This document shows positions 14,980-24,902 of a DNA stretch of 32,789 nt, piece by piece (within the stretch, counting starts at the first letter, position 1; each line of letters opens with the position of its first letter). Made by a program: the position numbers and the translations under genes. The notes under the pieces are model-generated. The model was given only the letters and a program-made list of their open reading frames with translations. It ran no database searches and was not told the origin of the DNA. Source of the DNA: Psychrobacillus faecigallinarum (GTDB lineage Bacteria; Bacillota; Bacilli; Bacillales_A; Planococcaceae); contig NZ_JACSQO010000017.1 of assembly GCF_014836595.1 (NCBI RefSeq), positions 1 to 32,789 of the forward strand, read 5' to 3'.

Positions 14980-16803
14980 CTACATTACTCTTTTGAACAT
15001 TTTTTCAATTTCATACGTAGAAAAATGGACAATGACTGGTCTACCGTGCGGACAAGTCAGTGGATGCTTTGCATTTTTAAGGCTGACTAGCAACTGCTCC
15101 ATGTCATGTAAAGTTAAATAATGGTTTGCTTTAATCGAGAGCTTACAGCTCATCATGATCGCAGCTTCTTCCCGAAGCTTTTTAATATCTGTTTTTCGGT
15201 TCGTCAATACTTGCTCGATCAGTCCTTCGATAATTTTCGTTTCATGCCCCTTAGGAAACCAAGCTGGATGGTCTCTGACAACAAAGCTGGAAGAACCAAA
15301 TTCCTCTAAGAATATCCCTACTTTGTGTAGCTCCTCCAAAGATTCCTTAATACGATAGGATTCATCTAAAGAGTAGTGGAATGTGAGTGGCAATAAAAGC
15401 GCTTGGCGCTCAGTTGCATCAACCTCTCCTACCTTTTCTTTATAATACTCGTATTTGACGCGTTCTTGAGCCGCATGCTGGTCAATCAAGTAAAACCCAT
15501 CCTCACTTTGCGCCACAATATATGTACCATGGATTTGACCAACCACATGAAGATCTGGAAACGGCTCTTTTTGTTCTATGATTTCTTCTGGGTATACTTC
15601 TTCCGTAAGAGGAGACGATTCCTCATAGACCTTAGGGGTTCCTCCCCAATTGGTGTCTTCAGGGCCTAATGGAGTAGAAGTAGCTATAGGAGTCGTAGTA
15701 TCTTGCTCCTCATTCTGAGGAGGCTTTACCGACTCGTATGTTTGTTTAAAAAAGTCAAACTGGTAGCTAGGCTGTGGCTTTGGCCTTACGGGTTTTTCTT
15801 TAATCTCCGGCGGCTGCTGAGAGCGATGCATAACAGAACGGATGGTCTTCTTCACAAGCTCCATCAGTTCCTTTTCCTTACTCAGCCGGACTTGATGCTT
15901 CGCGGGATGAACATTAACATCCGTTAGCATTGGGTCTGTTTCTATGTTCAATACGACAATCGGATAACGACCTATTGGGAGTAAGGTATGATACGCCTCT
16001 ACAATTGCATTGTTCAGCCCGTAATGCTTTACCCAACGGCCATTGACAAGAATCGTCATATAGTTTTTAGATGCTCTCGTAATCTCTGGAAGCGTACCAT
16101 ATCCGTAAATTTTAAAATCAGAGGACTCTGCCTCAAATTTAATCATTTTTCTAGCATTGGACACTCCGTAGATAGAGGCAAGAACCTGTCTCAAATCTCC
16201 GCGGCCACTAGTTTGTAGGATTGTTTGGTCGTTGTGTGAAAGCTTAAAAGCTATTTTAGGAAAACTAAGTGCTAGCCTATTAATAAGATCGATAGTATGA
16301 CCTAGCTCCGTTTGAATAGTTTTCAAATATTTAAGTCGTGCTGGTGTGTTAAAGAACAACTGCTTCACAACGATATCAGTCCCTCGGCGAATGGGAGCCG
16401 GGGTACAAGATTGAATCTTCCCGCCTTCTAATTCCACCTTTGTACCGATGTTTTCCCCATTGGATGTCCAGAGAAGGATTTTAGATACAGAGGCAATACT
16501 AGCAAGTGCCTCCCCACGAAAACCTAGGGTGCGAATACGAAACAAATCATGCTCAGTCATTATTTTAGAAGTGGCATGTCTGGAAAAGGAACGAAGAGCA
16601 TCCTCTTCATCCATACCTTTTCCGTTGTCGGTTACTTGTATTTCTGCTAGTCCTGCTTCTTGTAGCATGATTTCAATGGAGGTGCTTTCTGCATCAATGG
16701 CATTCTCCACTAATTCCTTCACGACGGAGGCAGGACGCTCCACTACTTCCCCCGCCGCTATTTTATTGGATAAAAGCTCTTCCATTACGACGATCTTCCC
16801 CAT
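14980..16803 (-). CDS. mutL: DNA mismatch repair protein MutL (endonuclease type)
   Basis: MutL couples mismatch recognition by MutS to strand removal. The 607-residue protein has the GHKL ATPase in its N-terminal 330 residues (KELVENAIDA, DNGKGM, TLGFRGEAL, VNVHPAKHQVR), then a proline- and glutamate-rich linker and a C-terminal dimer domain. The nuclease motif DQHAAQERVKYE at 441-452 shows it is a nicking endonuclease, as in bacteria without MutH. C553 and the CPHGRP motif from C584 are the partner metal ligands. A likely beta-clamp contact, QALLLPL, is at 467-473. It starts 23 bases after the mutS stop in one operon. Confidence 0.97.
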   Translation of the reverse strand: MGKIVVMEELLSNKIAAGEVVERPASVVKELVENAIDAESTSIEIMLQEAGLAEIQVTDNGKGMDEEDALRSFSRHATSKIMTEHDLFRIRTLGFRGEALASIASVSKILLWTSNGENIGTKVELEGGKIQSCTPAPIRRGTDIVVKQLFFNTPARLKYLKTIQTELGHTIDLINRLALSFPKIAFKLSHNDQTILQTSGRGDLRQVLASIYGVSNARKMIKFEAESSDFKIYGYGTLPEITRASKNYMTILVNGRWVKHYGLNNAIVEAYHTLLPIGRYPIVVLNIETDPMLTDVNVHPAKHQVRLSKEKELMELVKKTIRSVMHRSQQPPEIKEKPVRPKPQPSYQFDFFKQTYESVKPPQNEEQDTTTPIATSTPLGPEDTNWGGTPKVYEESSPLTEEVYPEEIIEQKEPFPDLHVVGQIHGTYIVAQSEDGFYLIDQHAAQERVKYEYYKEKVGEVDATERQALLLPLTFHYSLDESYRIKESLEELHKVGIFLEEFGSSSFVVRDHPAWFPKGHETKIIEGLIEQVLTNRKTDIKKLREEAAIMMSCKLSIKANHYLTLHDMEQLLVSLKNAKHPLTCPHGRPVIVHFSTYEIEKMFKRVM

Positions 16804-16826
16804 TGTTGCTCACCACCTATTATGTT

Positions 16827-19406
16827 TTAATCTAGCTCATTTTGCAGTTCATATAATAATTGAAGAGCCTCTAAAGGTGTAGTACCCGAAATGTTAACCT
16901 TCTTAAGCCTTTTTACTATTTTTTCGGTTGTTTCGTTGTCTGAAGTTTTCGTTTGCACTATTTTAGGAGTAGTTGATGGAGTAGGCAACTCATCAAAAAA
17001 TGATAGCTGAGTATTTGACTCATTCTCCTTTTTTGATTCCTTTTTGTCCTGCTGCTCGAAGGTATCAAGAATTTCCCGAGCTCTGGAGATAATTCCTTCC
17101 GGAAGCATCGCAAGCTCTGCCACATGAATACCATAGCTTTTATCTGCTGGCCCATCCTGTAGCTTATGAAGAAATACGACCTTACCATCCTTCTCCGTAG
17201 CAGCTACATGAACATTTCGAAGATGGGACAATGTTTGCTCAAGTTCCGTCAGCTCATGGTAATGGGTAGAAAATAACGTATTTGCCCCAATATGATTATG
17301 AATATACTCCATCATCGCCTGTGCAAGGCTCATGCCGTCATATGTGGACGTTCCTCGACCAATTTCATCAAATAGAAGAAGACTATTGCTTGTTGCATTG
17401 ACAATGGCATGTTGCGATTCCATCATTTCAATCATAAAAGTACTTTGACCACCAGCAAGGTCATCTGCAGCTCCGATTCGTGTAAATATTTTATCTACTA
17501 TCGGCAATTCTGCTGATTTAGCTGGTACATAGCAACCGATTTGTGCCATAATGACAGTTATTGCCACCTGTCTCATAAAGGTACTCTTACCAGACATATT
17601 AGGTCCAGTAATTAGCATCATATTTTCTTCTTCAGTGAGCACACAGTCATTAGGGACATATAATTGGTTGTTCATCATTTTCTCTACAACTGGATGTCTG
17701 CCCTCTTTGATAATCATAGCTTTCGAATTATGAAAGACAGGTCTCGTCAGACGATGTTTTTCAGCAACTTCTGCAAAGGAAATATACACATCTAGCTCAC
17801 TAATTTGTTTGGCCAGCTTTTGAACAAGCGGAATATAATGTTTAATTTCCTCTCGGAGCTCGGTGAAAAGTTCGTATTCAAGCACTAAGCTTTCGTCCTC
17901 CGCAGATAGAATAAGAGATTCCTTCTCTTTCAGCTCGTCCGTTATGTACCGTTCCGCATTTGCCAGTGTCTGTTTCCGGACATATCTAGATTCATCTGCA
18001 TAATGGATATTCGATTTGGTCAGCTCGATATAATATCCAAACACTCTGTTATAGCCTATTTTTAAATTTTTTGCTCCCGTGATTTCACGCTCTCTTTGCT
18101 CGAGCTCTGCTATCCACTTTTTCCCGTTAACAGAAGCATCTCGAAGCTGGTCTAAACGTTCGTTATAGCCGTTTTTAATAACCCCTCCGTCTTTCACGGA
18201 AATCGGTGGTTGATCACTAATTGCATCTGCAAGTTTTCTCCATATATCCTGACAATCCTCAATTGCTTCTCCCAAACGCTGTAACGTTTCGTCCTGCGTT
18301 TCCGATAACAGCTGTTTAATCTGCGGGATTTTAGAAAGAGACTGTCTTAGCTGGGCAAGATCTCTACCTCCTGCACTTCCAAATCCTATTCTTCCGACCA
18401 AACGCTCTAAGTCGTATACCTCTTTAAACAGTTCTTTAATTTCCTCTCTAAGCATGAAATCATCTAAGAAGCTCGTGACGATATCAAGTCGAGATTCAAT
18501 CGCCTGCTTAGTGGCAAGTGGCTGATGAATCCATTGTTTTAATTTTCTTCCACCCATTGCTGTAACTGTCTCATCGAGCAACCATAATAATGTTCCCTTT
18601 TGATCTCCATTCCGGATAGAAGATACAAGTTCTAGATTGCGTTTGGAATGGTAATCCATTGCTAGGAATGCTTCTCTTTCTTGGAAAGTTAAGGGCTGAA
18701 TGTGTAAAAGCGATCTCTTTTGTGTTTTTTGTATGTATTTTAGTAATCTTTTGACGGTACGATGTGTAGTAACCGGATGATCCTTGACATACTTTTCTGC
18801 TTCTTCATCTGTCAGCTCCTCCTGCTCGATAGACAGTACAAAATTGTGAATCGAGGATAATTCATTGATTACTAAATACATTTGCTCGCTTACAATCAGT
18901 TCCTTTGCTTGCAATGCTAATAGCTGCTGAACTACTTCCTTTTCGTCGCCTTTTATAATAGTAGTAAACCCATCACCAGTAGATACGTCTAGATAAGAGA
19001 AGACGATTTCATCTGTAGACAGTAAATCAGCAGATGCAATAAAATAATTCGTTTTATTTTGTAGCGACTTTCCTTCCATTAGAGTGCCTGGAGTCACGAG
19101 TTGTACAACCTCTCGTTTTACCACCCCTTTTGCTACTTTCGGATCCTCCACCTGCTCACAGATTGCCACCTTATACCCTTTTGTGATCAAGGTTTCAATA
19201 TAACTCTGAGCTGCATGGTGTGGCACCCCACACATCGGAATGCCGTCCTTCCTGCTTGTTAAAGTAATTTCCAAAATAGATGCTGCTTTAATCGCATCAT
19301 CATGAAAGAGTTCATAAAAATCGCCGAGACGAAAAAACAAAAAAGCATCTATGTAGTCTTCTTTAATCTTTAAGTATTGTTGCATCATTGGAGTTATTGT
19401 AGTCAT
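16827..19406 (-). CDS. mutS: DNA mismatch recognition protein MutS
   Basis: MutS scans DNA for mispairs and small loops. The 859 residues contain the mismatch-reading F30-x-E32 pair in GDFYELF, connector, lever and clamp domains, then the ABC-type ATPase with Walker A GPNMSGKST, Walker B LLLFDEIGRGTST, and the STHYHEL segment. QLSFF near residue 800 fits the beta-clamp contact motif seen in Bacillus MutS. The start at 19406 has AGAGGT seven bases upstream. It heads the string mutS-mutL-glpK-glpD-hydrolase-miaA-hfq, with a -10 box at 19437-19442, and lies downstream of cotE as in Bacillus subtilis. Confidence 0.98.
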   Translation of the reverse strand: MTTITPMMQQYLKIKEDYIDAFLFFRLGDFYELFHDDAIKAASILEITLTSRKDGIPMCGVPHHAAQSYIETLITKGYKVAICEQVEDPKVAKGVVKREVVQLVTPGTLMEGKSLQNKTNYFIASADLLSTDEIVFSYLDVSTGDGFTTIIKGDEKEVVQQLLALQAKELIVSEQMYLVINELSSIHNFVLSIEQEELTDEEAEKYVKDHPVTTHRTVKRLLKYIQKTQKRSLLHIQPLTFQEREAFLAMDYHSKRNLELVSSIRNGDQKGTLLWLLDETVTAMGGRKLKQWIHQPLATKQAIESRLDIVTSFLDDFMLREEIKELFKEVYDLERLVGRIGFGSAGGRDLAQLRQSLSKIPQIKQLLSETQDETLQRLGEAIEDCQDIWRKLADAISDQPPISVKDGGVIKNGYNERLDQLRDASVNGKKWIAELEQREREITGAKNLKIGYNRVFGYYIELTKSNIHYADESRYVRKQTLANAERYITDELKEKESLILSAEDESLVLEYELFTELREEIKHYIPLVQKLAKQISELDVYISFAEVAEKHRLTRPVFHNSKAMIIKEGRHPVVEKMMNNQLYVPNDCVLTEEENMMLITGPNMSGKSTFMRQVAITVIMAQIGCYVPAKSAELPIVDKIFTRIGAADDLAGGQSTFMIEMMESQHAIVNATSNSLLLFDEIGRGTSTYDGMSLAQAMMEYIHNHIGANTLFSTHYHELTELEQTLSHLRNVHVAATEKDGKVVFLHKLQDGPADKSYGIHVAELAMLPEGIISRAREILDTFEQQDKKESKKENESNTQLSFFDELPTPSTTPKIVQTKTSDNETTEKIVKRLKKVNISGTTPLEALQLLYELQNELD

Positions 19407-19436
19407 TGTTAACCTCTTCTCATTGTTACTACACCT

Positions 19437-19442
19437 ATTATA
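19437..19442 (-). promoter_or_regulatory. -10 box of the mutS promoter
   Basis: A perfect TATAAT on the minus strand lies 30 bases before the mutS start; the matching -35 region is weak. The remaining bases 19443-19740, between this and the cotE terminator, hold no gene or structure I can support. Confidence 0.5.
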
Positions 19443-19746
19443 ACAAATTAAATAAATGAAGCAGACATAATGCGAGCTCTTTTATTTGTTTTATGTTGGA
19501 AAAAACACATTACTAAAGAGGCGCATCTGTCATCCTCTTTCATTGACCTCCCTTAAGTTCGGATACACATTCCCGCTATTACGCTCCTAAAAAGTATTAA
19601 CCTTTGCTATTACAGTTGGATTCCCCTCATTCAAAATGACCTTGAGTAGAAAGCCAGAGCTAGACAAAAGCTTACACTTTCATATCTCCGTATGTGTCTC
19701 TATAACCAATTAGGAAAAAACATATACTATTTTAACCCATAAAAAA

Positions 19747-19766
19747 AAGCCGGACTGCGCCGGCTT
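19747..19766 (-). terminator. Terminator of cotE
   Basis: AAGCCGG and CCGGCTT form a perfect GC-rich stem with a six-base loop, followed on the minus strand by eight T residues. It begins one base after the cotE stop codon, separating cotE from mutS transcription. Confidence 0.9.
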
Positions 19767-19767
19767 A

Positions 19768-20307
19768 TTAAAGAGAGGACGAATCGTGGAAGTCTTCAGA
19801 TGAGCTGGAAGAAGAGCTGGAAGAACTAGATGAGCTTTCATCTTCATAGGACCATTCTTCCTCGAAGTCTTCATCATACACTTGTATACAAACAGTTGTT
19901 TCTCCAACGACCTCAGCAAGCAATTCTCTCTCTACAGTTACTTGGAATTGACCATTGACAATGATAGCCTCTGTGCAGTTTGGTTGCTGGATAACACGTA
20001 CATGCACTTCTTCACCAGTAGAGTCTTTATCTCTGAAGCTTAGTTTGATGCGGTCTTTATAGTTCACTGTCTCAGTAAATACCGATGTTTTGGAGTGATC
20101 GTGGTGGGCATACCACACATTGATATCAAATTTTCCTGTTACTTCTACAAATTTCCCATGTTTTTTGGATTGATAAGTATGATTGATAACCCAGCATCCT
20201 AAAATGCTAGAAGGTGTGTTTGGTGGTCGAAGCGTTTCACAAGATTCCGTTCTCTTCTTACCTTTAGCAACAACTGCCTTCGTCACGATATGTCGCAAAT
20301 ATTTCAT
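19768..20307 (-). CDS. cotE: Outer spore coat morphogenetic protein CotE, with polyserine tail
   Basis: CotE directs assembly of the outer spore coat in the mother cell. The 179-residue protein matches the CotE core: REI/RHIVTKAVVAKGKK at the start, PSSILGCWVINHTY, DINVWYAHHDHSKT, VRVIQQPNCTEA and the REL/FLAEVVGETTV segment. In Bacillus subtilis the end is a long acidic stretch; here it is acidic (DEDFEEEW) and then carries thirteen consecutive serines at residues 158-170 before a short acidic end. The start at 20307 has GGAGG eight bases upstream; the frame is open seven codons earlier without a ribosome site. Sporulation sigma-factor control is expected from the family, but I could not identify a convincing SigE or SigK box. 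Confidence 0.93.
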   Translation of the reverse strand: MKYLRHIVTKAVVAKGKKRTESCETLRPPNTPSSILGCWVINHTYQSKKHGKFVEVTGKFDINVWYAHHDHSKTSVFTETVNYKDRIKLSFRDKDSTGEEVHVRVIQQPNCTEAIIVNGQFQVTVERELLAEVVGETTVCIQVYDEDFEEEWSYEDESSSSSSSSSSSSSEDFHDSSSL

Positions 20308-20443
20308 GTTCTTCCTCCTTGTATTCAAGTCATAACATCATATGCACCGTTTGCCCAATCGGTTCATCAGTTTTAAGATGTTGTGTAGACAAAAAGGGAA
20401 AGAACTACAAATTTTTTCATTTCTCATGAGTATTCGACCTTAG

Positions 20444-21010
20444 TTATACATCGACCTTTGGCCAAATAGCTTTCCAGTTTTTATTCATCATACGTCTTTC
20501 ATAAATCGCTTTAAGGTCGCTGCTTGCATTAAATCTAGGAATTGGTCTTACATGCATCTGGAGGACATCATCCACTCCATGGGGAGCAGTTAAAATTAAC
20601 TTATCCCCCTCTAGTTTTACGCCCAGAGCCGTCACCGTTTCTGGAAAATTGGCTATCCCGTCTGTCGCAGACTTATAGGGAGGGAGATTATTAACTTCAT
20701 GCATTCTCGCCTGATTTTTCACTGACCAAGGGATGTCTGGCCTGATAGCGAATAACTTCTGCTCTATCCTTTTCTCCATTTCCTCATCTAGACAACTAGG
20801 GTCAAAATAAATAACATCAATATCTGCTAGTGGAGTTCTTGCCTCATAATTATGCAATGTATCCCATATTTTGGAGCGTACAAATCCAGCACATATCCAC
20901 CAATCCGGAAGCTTCAAATTCTGTACAACTCTCAATAAATTCATCATCCAAGCATCAGCCTCGATTAAAGCTGTAATTTGTTGCTCTGTATGAATATCCA
21001 TTCTATGCAT
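20444..21010 (-). CDS. Nucleotidyltransferase-like protein
   Basis: This 188-residue soluble protein belongs to the nucleotidyltransferase-like family found across bacteria (DUF925 / NTP_transf_6). It has LPDWWICAGFVRSKIWD near residues 34-50, the metal-site type TPLADIDVIYFDP near 60-72, and a C-terminal ARMHEVN, SATDGIANFPETVTALGV pattern. Substrate and physiological role are unknown. The start used here overlaps the permease stop by eight bases; a second ATG three codons in is equally possible, as neither has a strong ribosome site. Co-transcription with the ABC transporter is likely. Confidence 0.8.
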   Translation of the reverse strand: MHRMDIHTEQQITALIEADAWMMNLLRVVQNLKLPDWWICAGFVRSKIWDTLHNYEARTPLADIDVIYFDPSCLDEEMEKRIEQKLFAIRPDIPWSVKNQARMHEVNNLPPYKSATDGIANFPETVTALGVKLEGDKLILTAPHGVDDVLQMHVRPIPRFNASSDLKAIYERRMMNKNWKAIWPKVDV

Positions 21011-22640
21011 CTACTTTCTGTTTTCTACTATAAAATGTCAGCTTCCATCCTATGGAAATACTAATTATAAGCACTAAAATGTATAACCACTCGAGGCTAA
21101 CTATAGTAACTATCATATGAACAAATGCCATGACACCAACTAAAAACATTGACCCAAACACTTTAATCATCGAATTATCCTGAGCTTGCTTCGGTGTATT
21201 GGAAAATGGAAAAGGATCTTTGATGAATATCCAGTAGGAAACTATTGTTAGTCCTACTGCAACTAGCAAAGCTATGATTATGTCCAACCATATTCGAAAG
21301 GAAAAAATCCAAAGGAAAACTATACTTAAAGGAATTAATATAGGCATAAAATAGTTAATAATAGTAGCCTTCAAGGTTGCACTATATACAGTAGCTCTAG
21401 TAGGAATCGGTGCTACGTAAAAAATCCAATGGGCCTTATAGTAGTTAGAAAACTCAAGCATTGGAATTACCGAAGGAACAAAGATTAGCGCAAAATAGAT
21501 CACCATAAACGAATTTCCACTCGCTACTTCCTCATAACTGCTAAACCTCAAGTTATTGAAAAGCATAATAAATGGGAAAACAACTGCAAAACCTAGCATT
21601 GGATAAATTTTTAGCTTCAATTCCCTTTCTTCCTTTAACATAATGGAGGAAAATCTATAAAAAACCTTCTCTTCACTCGTTCTGCACAATACCTTAGACC
21701 AAAAGGTAGTCAATCTTCGAGCCTTTTTCTTTCTTCTATTTGAATCGCTCTGTAATTTGGCTAGGTAGTTTTCAAAGGCAGGCATGAGTCGCACGTACAG
21801 TAAAACAGCAAAAATAGGTATGATAATTGCAAGCACGCTGAAAACAATCGTATAAAAAGCATCATTGCCATTAAAAAACAGCTCCAAAGGTGCAGCATAC
21901 CAAAAAGGTGGGAGGAACAAATGCCACCATGCGAAGCTATAGCCAATATCTAAATTTACGATGTCAAATATGCGTGCTATTAACTGATAGCTGACAGTCA
22001 TACCAATCGCTAGGAAAATTTGAACGTAATTAATAACATCCTTTAGGATTTCTCCACTAAAGAAGCGTAGGATAAATAGATAAACAAAAGCTGTAAAAAT
22101 GACCGTCAAACAACTTATTAAAATAATTTCAAGCAAAAATAAAAGTGCAAACAGTATACCAAACTTAAATATACTAACTACCAATGGAATAGCAACAAAG
22201 GAGCCGGTCAACAAAACAATATAAATCAAAATATGCATGGTCTTAGCAGCATTGATCGTTCTATTGCTAATTGGCTTCGGCTGTAAGATATTCTTATCTC
22301 GGATATCTAAAAGTACTGCAGAAAAGTCGGAAATCATAGAAGTCATTAAGATAAGAAACAGCGTGCTGAACATAATAGTAAAAGAAAAAAGAAAGCTATT
22401 TCCTAAAAAAAGAAATGGGGTCAACAGGATAAGTCCAAAAAGTCCATAAATCCATAAAGATTTTAGAAATTGATTTCCATCTTTTTTTACTTTAGAGCCA
22501 TTGAAAATAGGTGGCATTCTACGACTATCCATCGTCAGCTTAAGCTGCAAGATCCTTCTCATCATGTCATAATCAATATCCAACTTGAGAAAAACTGTCC
22601 TAAAGCGATCTAGCACTCTTAGCGATGGAAAATCCTTCAT
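21003..22640 (-). CDS. ABC transporter permease, large multi-spanning type
   Basis: This integral membrane protein of 545 residues has about a dozen hydrophobic segments in two groups, at roughly residues 65-290 and 345-535. Between them is a basic cytoplasmic loop (SDSNRRKKKARRLTT) and a charged segment, MLKEERELKLKIYP. The layout resembles EcsB- or ABC-2-type exporter permeases rather than importers, and no binding protein gene is nearby. The start overlaps the stop of the ATPase gene by four bases. The transported substrate cannot be told from sequence. Confidence 0.82.
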   Translation of the reverse strand: MKDFPSLRVLDRFRTVFLKLDIDYDMMRRILQLKLTMDSRRMPPIFNGSKVKKDGNQFLKSLWIYGLFGLILLTPFLFLGNSFLFSFTIMFSTLFLILMTSMISDFSAVLLDIRDKNILQPKPISNRTINAAKTMHILIYIVLLTGSFVAIPLVVSIFKFGILFALLFLLEIILISCLTVIFTAFVYLFILRFFSGEILKDVINYVQIFLAIGMTVSYQLIARIFDIVNLDIGYSFAWWHLFLPPFWYAAPLELFFNGNDAFYTIVFSVLAIIIPIFAVLLYVRLMPAFENYLAKLQSDSNRRKKKARRLTTFWSKVLCRTSEEKVFYRFSSIMLKEERELKLKIYPMLGFAVVFPFIMLFNNLRFSSYEEVASGNSFMVIYFALIFVPSVIPMLEFSNYYKAHWIFYVAPIPTRATVYSATLKATIINYFMPILIPLSIVFLWIFSFRIWLDIIIALLVAVGLTIVSYWIFIKDPFPFSNTPKQAQDNSMIKVFGSMFLVGVMAFVHMIVTIVSLEWLYILVLIISISIGWKLTFYSRKQKVDA

Positions 22641-23428
22641 AGCCTTTTCCCCTCGCTTACTGTTTGTACAAAACGTTCTGCTATCTCTTCATGCTCAGTA
22701 AACCCAGTCAATTGATTAAAAATCCCCTCCAGTGAGCCCTCCTGACTTTGCTGTTTTAGCTCTTCAAAGCTTCCATCTGCTACTACCTCCCCGTTCACCA
22801 ATAGCACGATTCGATTACTGATTTTTTCTACGACGTCCATAATATGAGAGGAATAGAAAATTGTTTTGCCTTGCTCAGCAAGTTTTGCAAGAATCTCTTT
22901 AATAACCATGACACTGTTGGCATCTAAGCCACTAAGTGGCTCATCGTAAAACAAAAGATCAGGGTCATGCAACAGGCTAGAAATGATTAATACCTTCTGC
23001 TTCATCCCTTTTGAAAAAGAGGAAAGCCTTTGATGAAAAGCACCTTCTAGACCAAATTCTTTCATGAGAGAAAAGGCTTTTTCCTCGGCTTTCTCGCTCG
23101 TTAGTCCATACATTTCACCAGTAAAAATTAGAAACTCAAAGGCTGTCAGGTTTTCATAAAGCTCCGCAGTTTCTGGGACATAGCCAATCCGTTTTTTATA
23201 TGTATAATCACTTTTTTGTATATTTTCCCCAAAAATCTCAATCATCCCTGAATAACCTTCAATTAAACCAAGTATTAGCTTCACTGTAGTACTTTTACCT
23301 GCTCCATTCGGTCCAATATATCCGATGATCTGTCCCTCGTAGACATCTAAGTTTATCCCGCTTAGAACCTGCTTGTTCCCAAAGCTTTTGGAAACATTTA
23401 CTAATGATAAAATTTTTTGTGGTTCCAT
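22637..23428 (-). CDS. ABC transporter ATP-binding protein
   Basis: This 263-residue cytoplasmic ATPase of the CcmA/EcsA-like exporter class has Walker A GPNGAGKST (residues 37-45), a Q-loop near YVPETAELYENLT, the signature region LSSFSKGMKQK, Walker B LLFYDEPLSGLD and the switch histidine SSHIMD. The signature is degenerate (FSKGM), as is common in this class. It has an AAAGGGGGAG ribosome site and overlaps the permease start by four bases, forming one transporter. The 262 bases upstream, to the divergent MFS gene, hold only promoter-like AT-rich sequence. Confidence 0.92.
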   Translation of the reverse strand: MEPQKILSLVNVSKSFGNKQVLSGINLDVYEGQIIGYIGPNGAGKSTTVKLILGLIEGYSGMIEIFGENIQKSDYTYKKRIGYVPETAELYENLTAFEFLIFTGEMYGLTSEKAEEKAFSLMKEFGLEGAFHQRLSSFSKGMKQKVLIISSLLHDPDLLFYDEPLSGLDANSVMVIKEILAKLAEQGKTIFYSSHIMDVVEKISNRIVLLVNGEVVADGSFEELKQQSQEGSLEGIFNQLTGFTEHEEIAERFVQTVSEGKRL

Positions 23429-23690
23429 CTAACTCCCCCTTTATTTATATATCTATAGTAGTTACGTGATGAAAAGAACTATCTTCTGTATCTATCTATT
23501 TCAGTGTTTCCTAGTATAATAGGATGTAATTATTCAAAATATTTACATTTATAGTGTAACATATAGATAATAGTGTTTGACATCCAATTTTCTTACTAAT
23601 ATTTAATTTGTATTACTGTTGAATTTTTCAGTTAAAGAGTGTAGGATTTGCTAGAATGAAAGTACAGAAGGTATAAGGAGAGAATTCGAA

Positions 23691-24890
23691 TTGTTGACTA
23701 CTCCAGAATCCAATAAAAAAACAATCACGTTATTAATCATAGGGATAATTTTTATTTCCTCAACACTGCGGGCCCCACTTACTGCAGTTGGTCCAATCAT
23801 TTCTTATATTAGGGAAGGCTTGGACATTTCTAATGTATTAGCAGGGTTTATCACTACTATCCCATTGCTTGCCTTTGCCATCATCTCCCCATTTGCTCCT
23901 AGAGTAGCACGTCGGTTAGGAATGGAAATGACATTGTTTCTTGCCATATTGCTACTGGCGGTAGGAATTGCAATTCGCTCCATCGGCACTCCATTTTTCT
24001 TATTATTCGGAACTGCCTTGGTAGGAGTAGCAATTGCATTTGCAAATGTATTGATTCCTAGCTTCATCAAGCTAAAATTCCCATTACAGATTGGGTTACT
24101 CACAGGTATCTTCACGGTTTCTATGAATCTATCAGCTGGCATCGGTGCCGGCATTAGCTATCCTATCGCAGAAGGAACTTCGTTTGGATGGCAGGGAGCC
24201 CTTGGTTTTTGGTCTATTTTAGCTATCGTTGCCTGTTTAGTTTGGATACCACAAATTAAGAAAAAGCAACAGCTTATCACAGAAGGACCGGACACCAATC
24301 CAGTGAAGGCTAAATCTATCTTAAAATCTCCACTAACCTGGTCAATTACCTTATGTATGGGTTTCCAATCGCTTATTTTTTACACAACCGCTGCATGGAT
24401 TCCTGAAATATTGCAGACACAAGGAATGGAAGCAGAGAAGTCAGGCTGGATGCTATCTATCATGCAATTCTCACAGCTTCCAATGACCTTTCTAATTCCG
24501 ATACTCGCAGGTAGAATGAAGGATCAGCGAATTCTAGTAGCAGTGTATACAGTTTGCTATTTAATTGGTTTCACAGGGTTATTATACGGAAGTCTATCAC
24601 TTGCAATACTCTGGATGGTATTCCTAGGATTAGGTGGCGGGGCATCCTTCGGGCTAGTTATGATGTTCTTCTCTCTTCGATCTAGAACACCAATGGAGGC
24701 TGCTGACTTATCCGGTGTTGCCCAGTCAATTGGATATTTACTCGCTGCTATTGGTCCTGTCTTCTTTGGCTTTGTTCACGATACGACAGGAAGCTGGAAT
24801 ACTCCTATGATTTTATTCATCGTGACTGCTATTCTCCTATTTTCTGCCGGAATGCATGCTGGTAGAAATCGATTTGTATCAGAGGCTTAA
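23691..24890 (+). CDS. MFS transporter, CynX/NimT-like
   Basis: This 399-residue major facilitator protein has twelve predicted spans. The early segment FISSTLRAPLTAVGPIISYI, the conserved inter-helix loop at FAPRVARRLGME, and the repeated PLT and basic loops suit the CynX/NimT branch, whose members have been linked to cyanate or nitroimidazole handling; the substrate here is unknown. The TTG start has AAGGAG ten bases upstream. It is the only plus-strand gene in the core region, transcribed away from the ABC transporter, and ends in its own terminator. Confidence 0.88.
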   Translation: MLTTPESNKKTITLLIIGIIFISSTLRAPLTAVGPIISYIREGLDISNVLAGFITTIPLLAFAIISPFAPRVARRLGMEMTLFLAILLLAVGIAIRSIGTPFFLLFGTALVGVAIAFANVLIPSFIKLKFPLQIGLLTGIFTVSMNLSAGIGAGISYPIAEGTSFGWQGALGFWSILAIVACLVWIPQIKKKQQLITEGPDTNPVKAKSILKSPLTWSITLCMGFQSLIFYTTAAWIPEILQTQGMEAEKSGWMLSIMQFSQLPMTFLIPILAGRMKDQRILVAVYTVCYLIGFTGLLYGSLSLAILWMVFLGLGGGASFGLVMMFFSLRSRTPMEAADLSGVAQSIGYLLAAIGPVFFGFVHDTTGSWNTPMILFIVTAILLFSAGMHAGRNRFVSEA

Positions 24891-24902
24891 CAAACGAGTA
24901 TA

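Noticed and set aside
15400..16882. Several plus-strand ORFs opposite mutL and mutS
   Set aside because: They are antisense frames within a well-identified repair gene; none has a ribosome site or a recognisable domain.
19710..19919. Minus-strand ORF overlapping the cotE end
   Set aside because: It overlaps cotE in another frame and runs through the cotE terminator, and it has no family resemblance.
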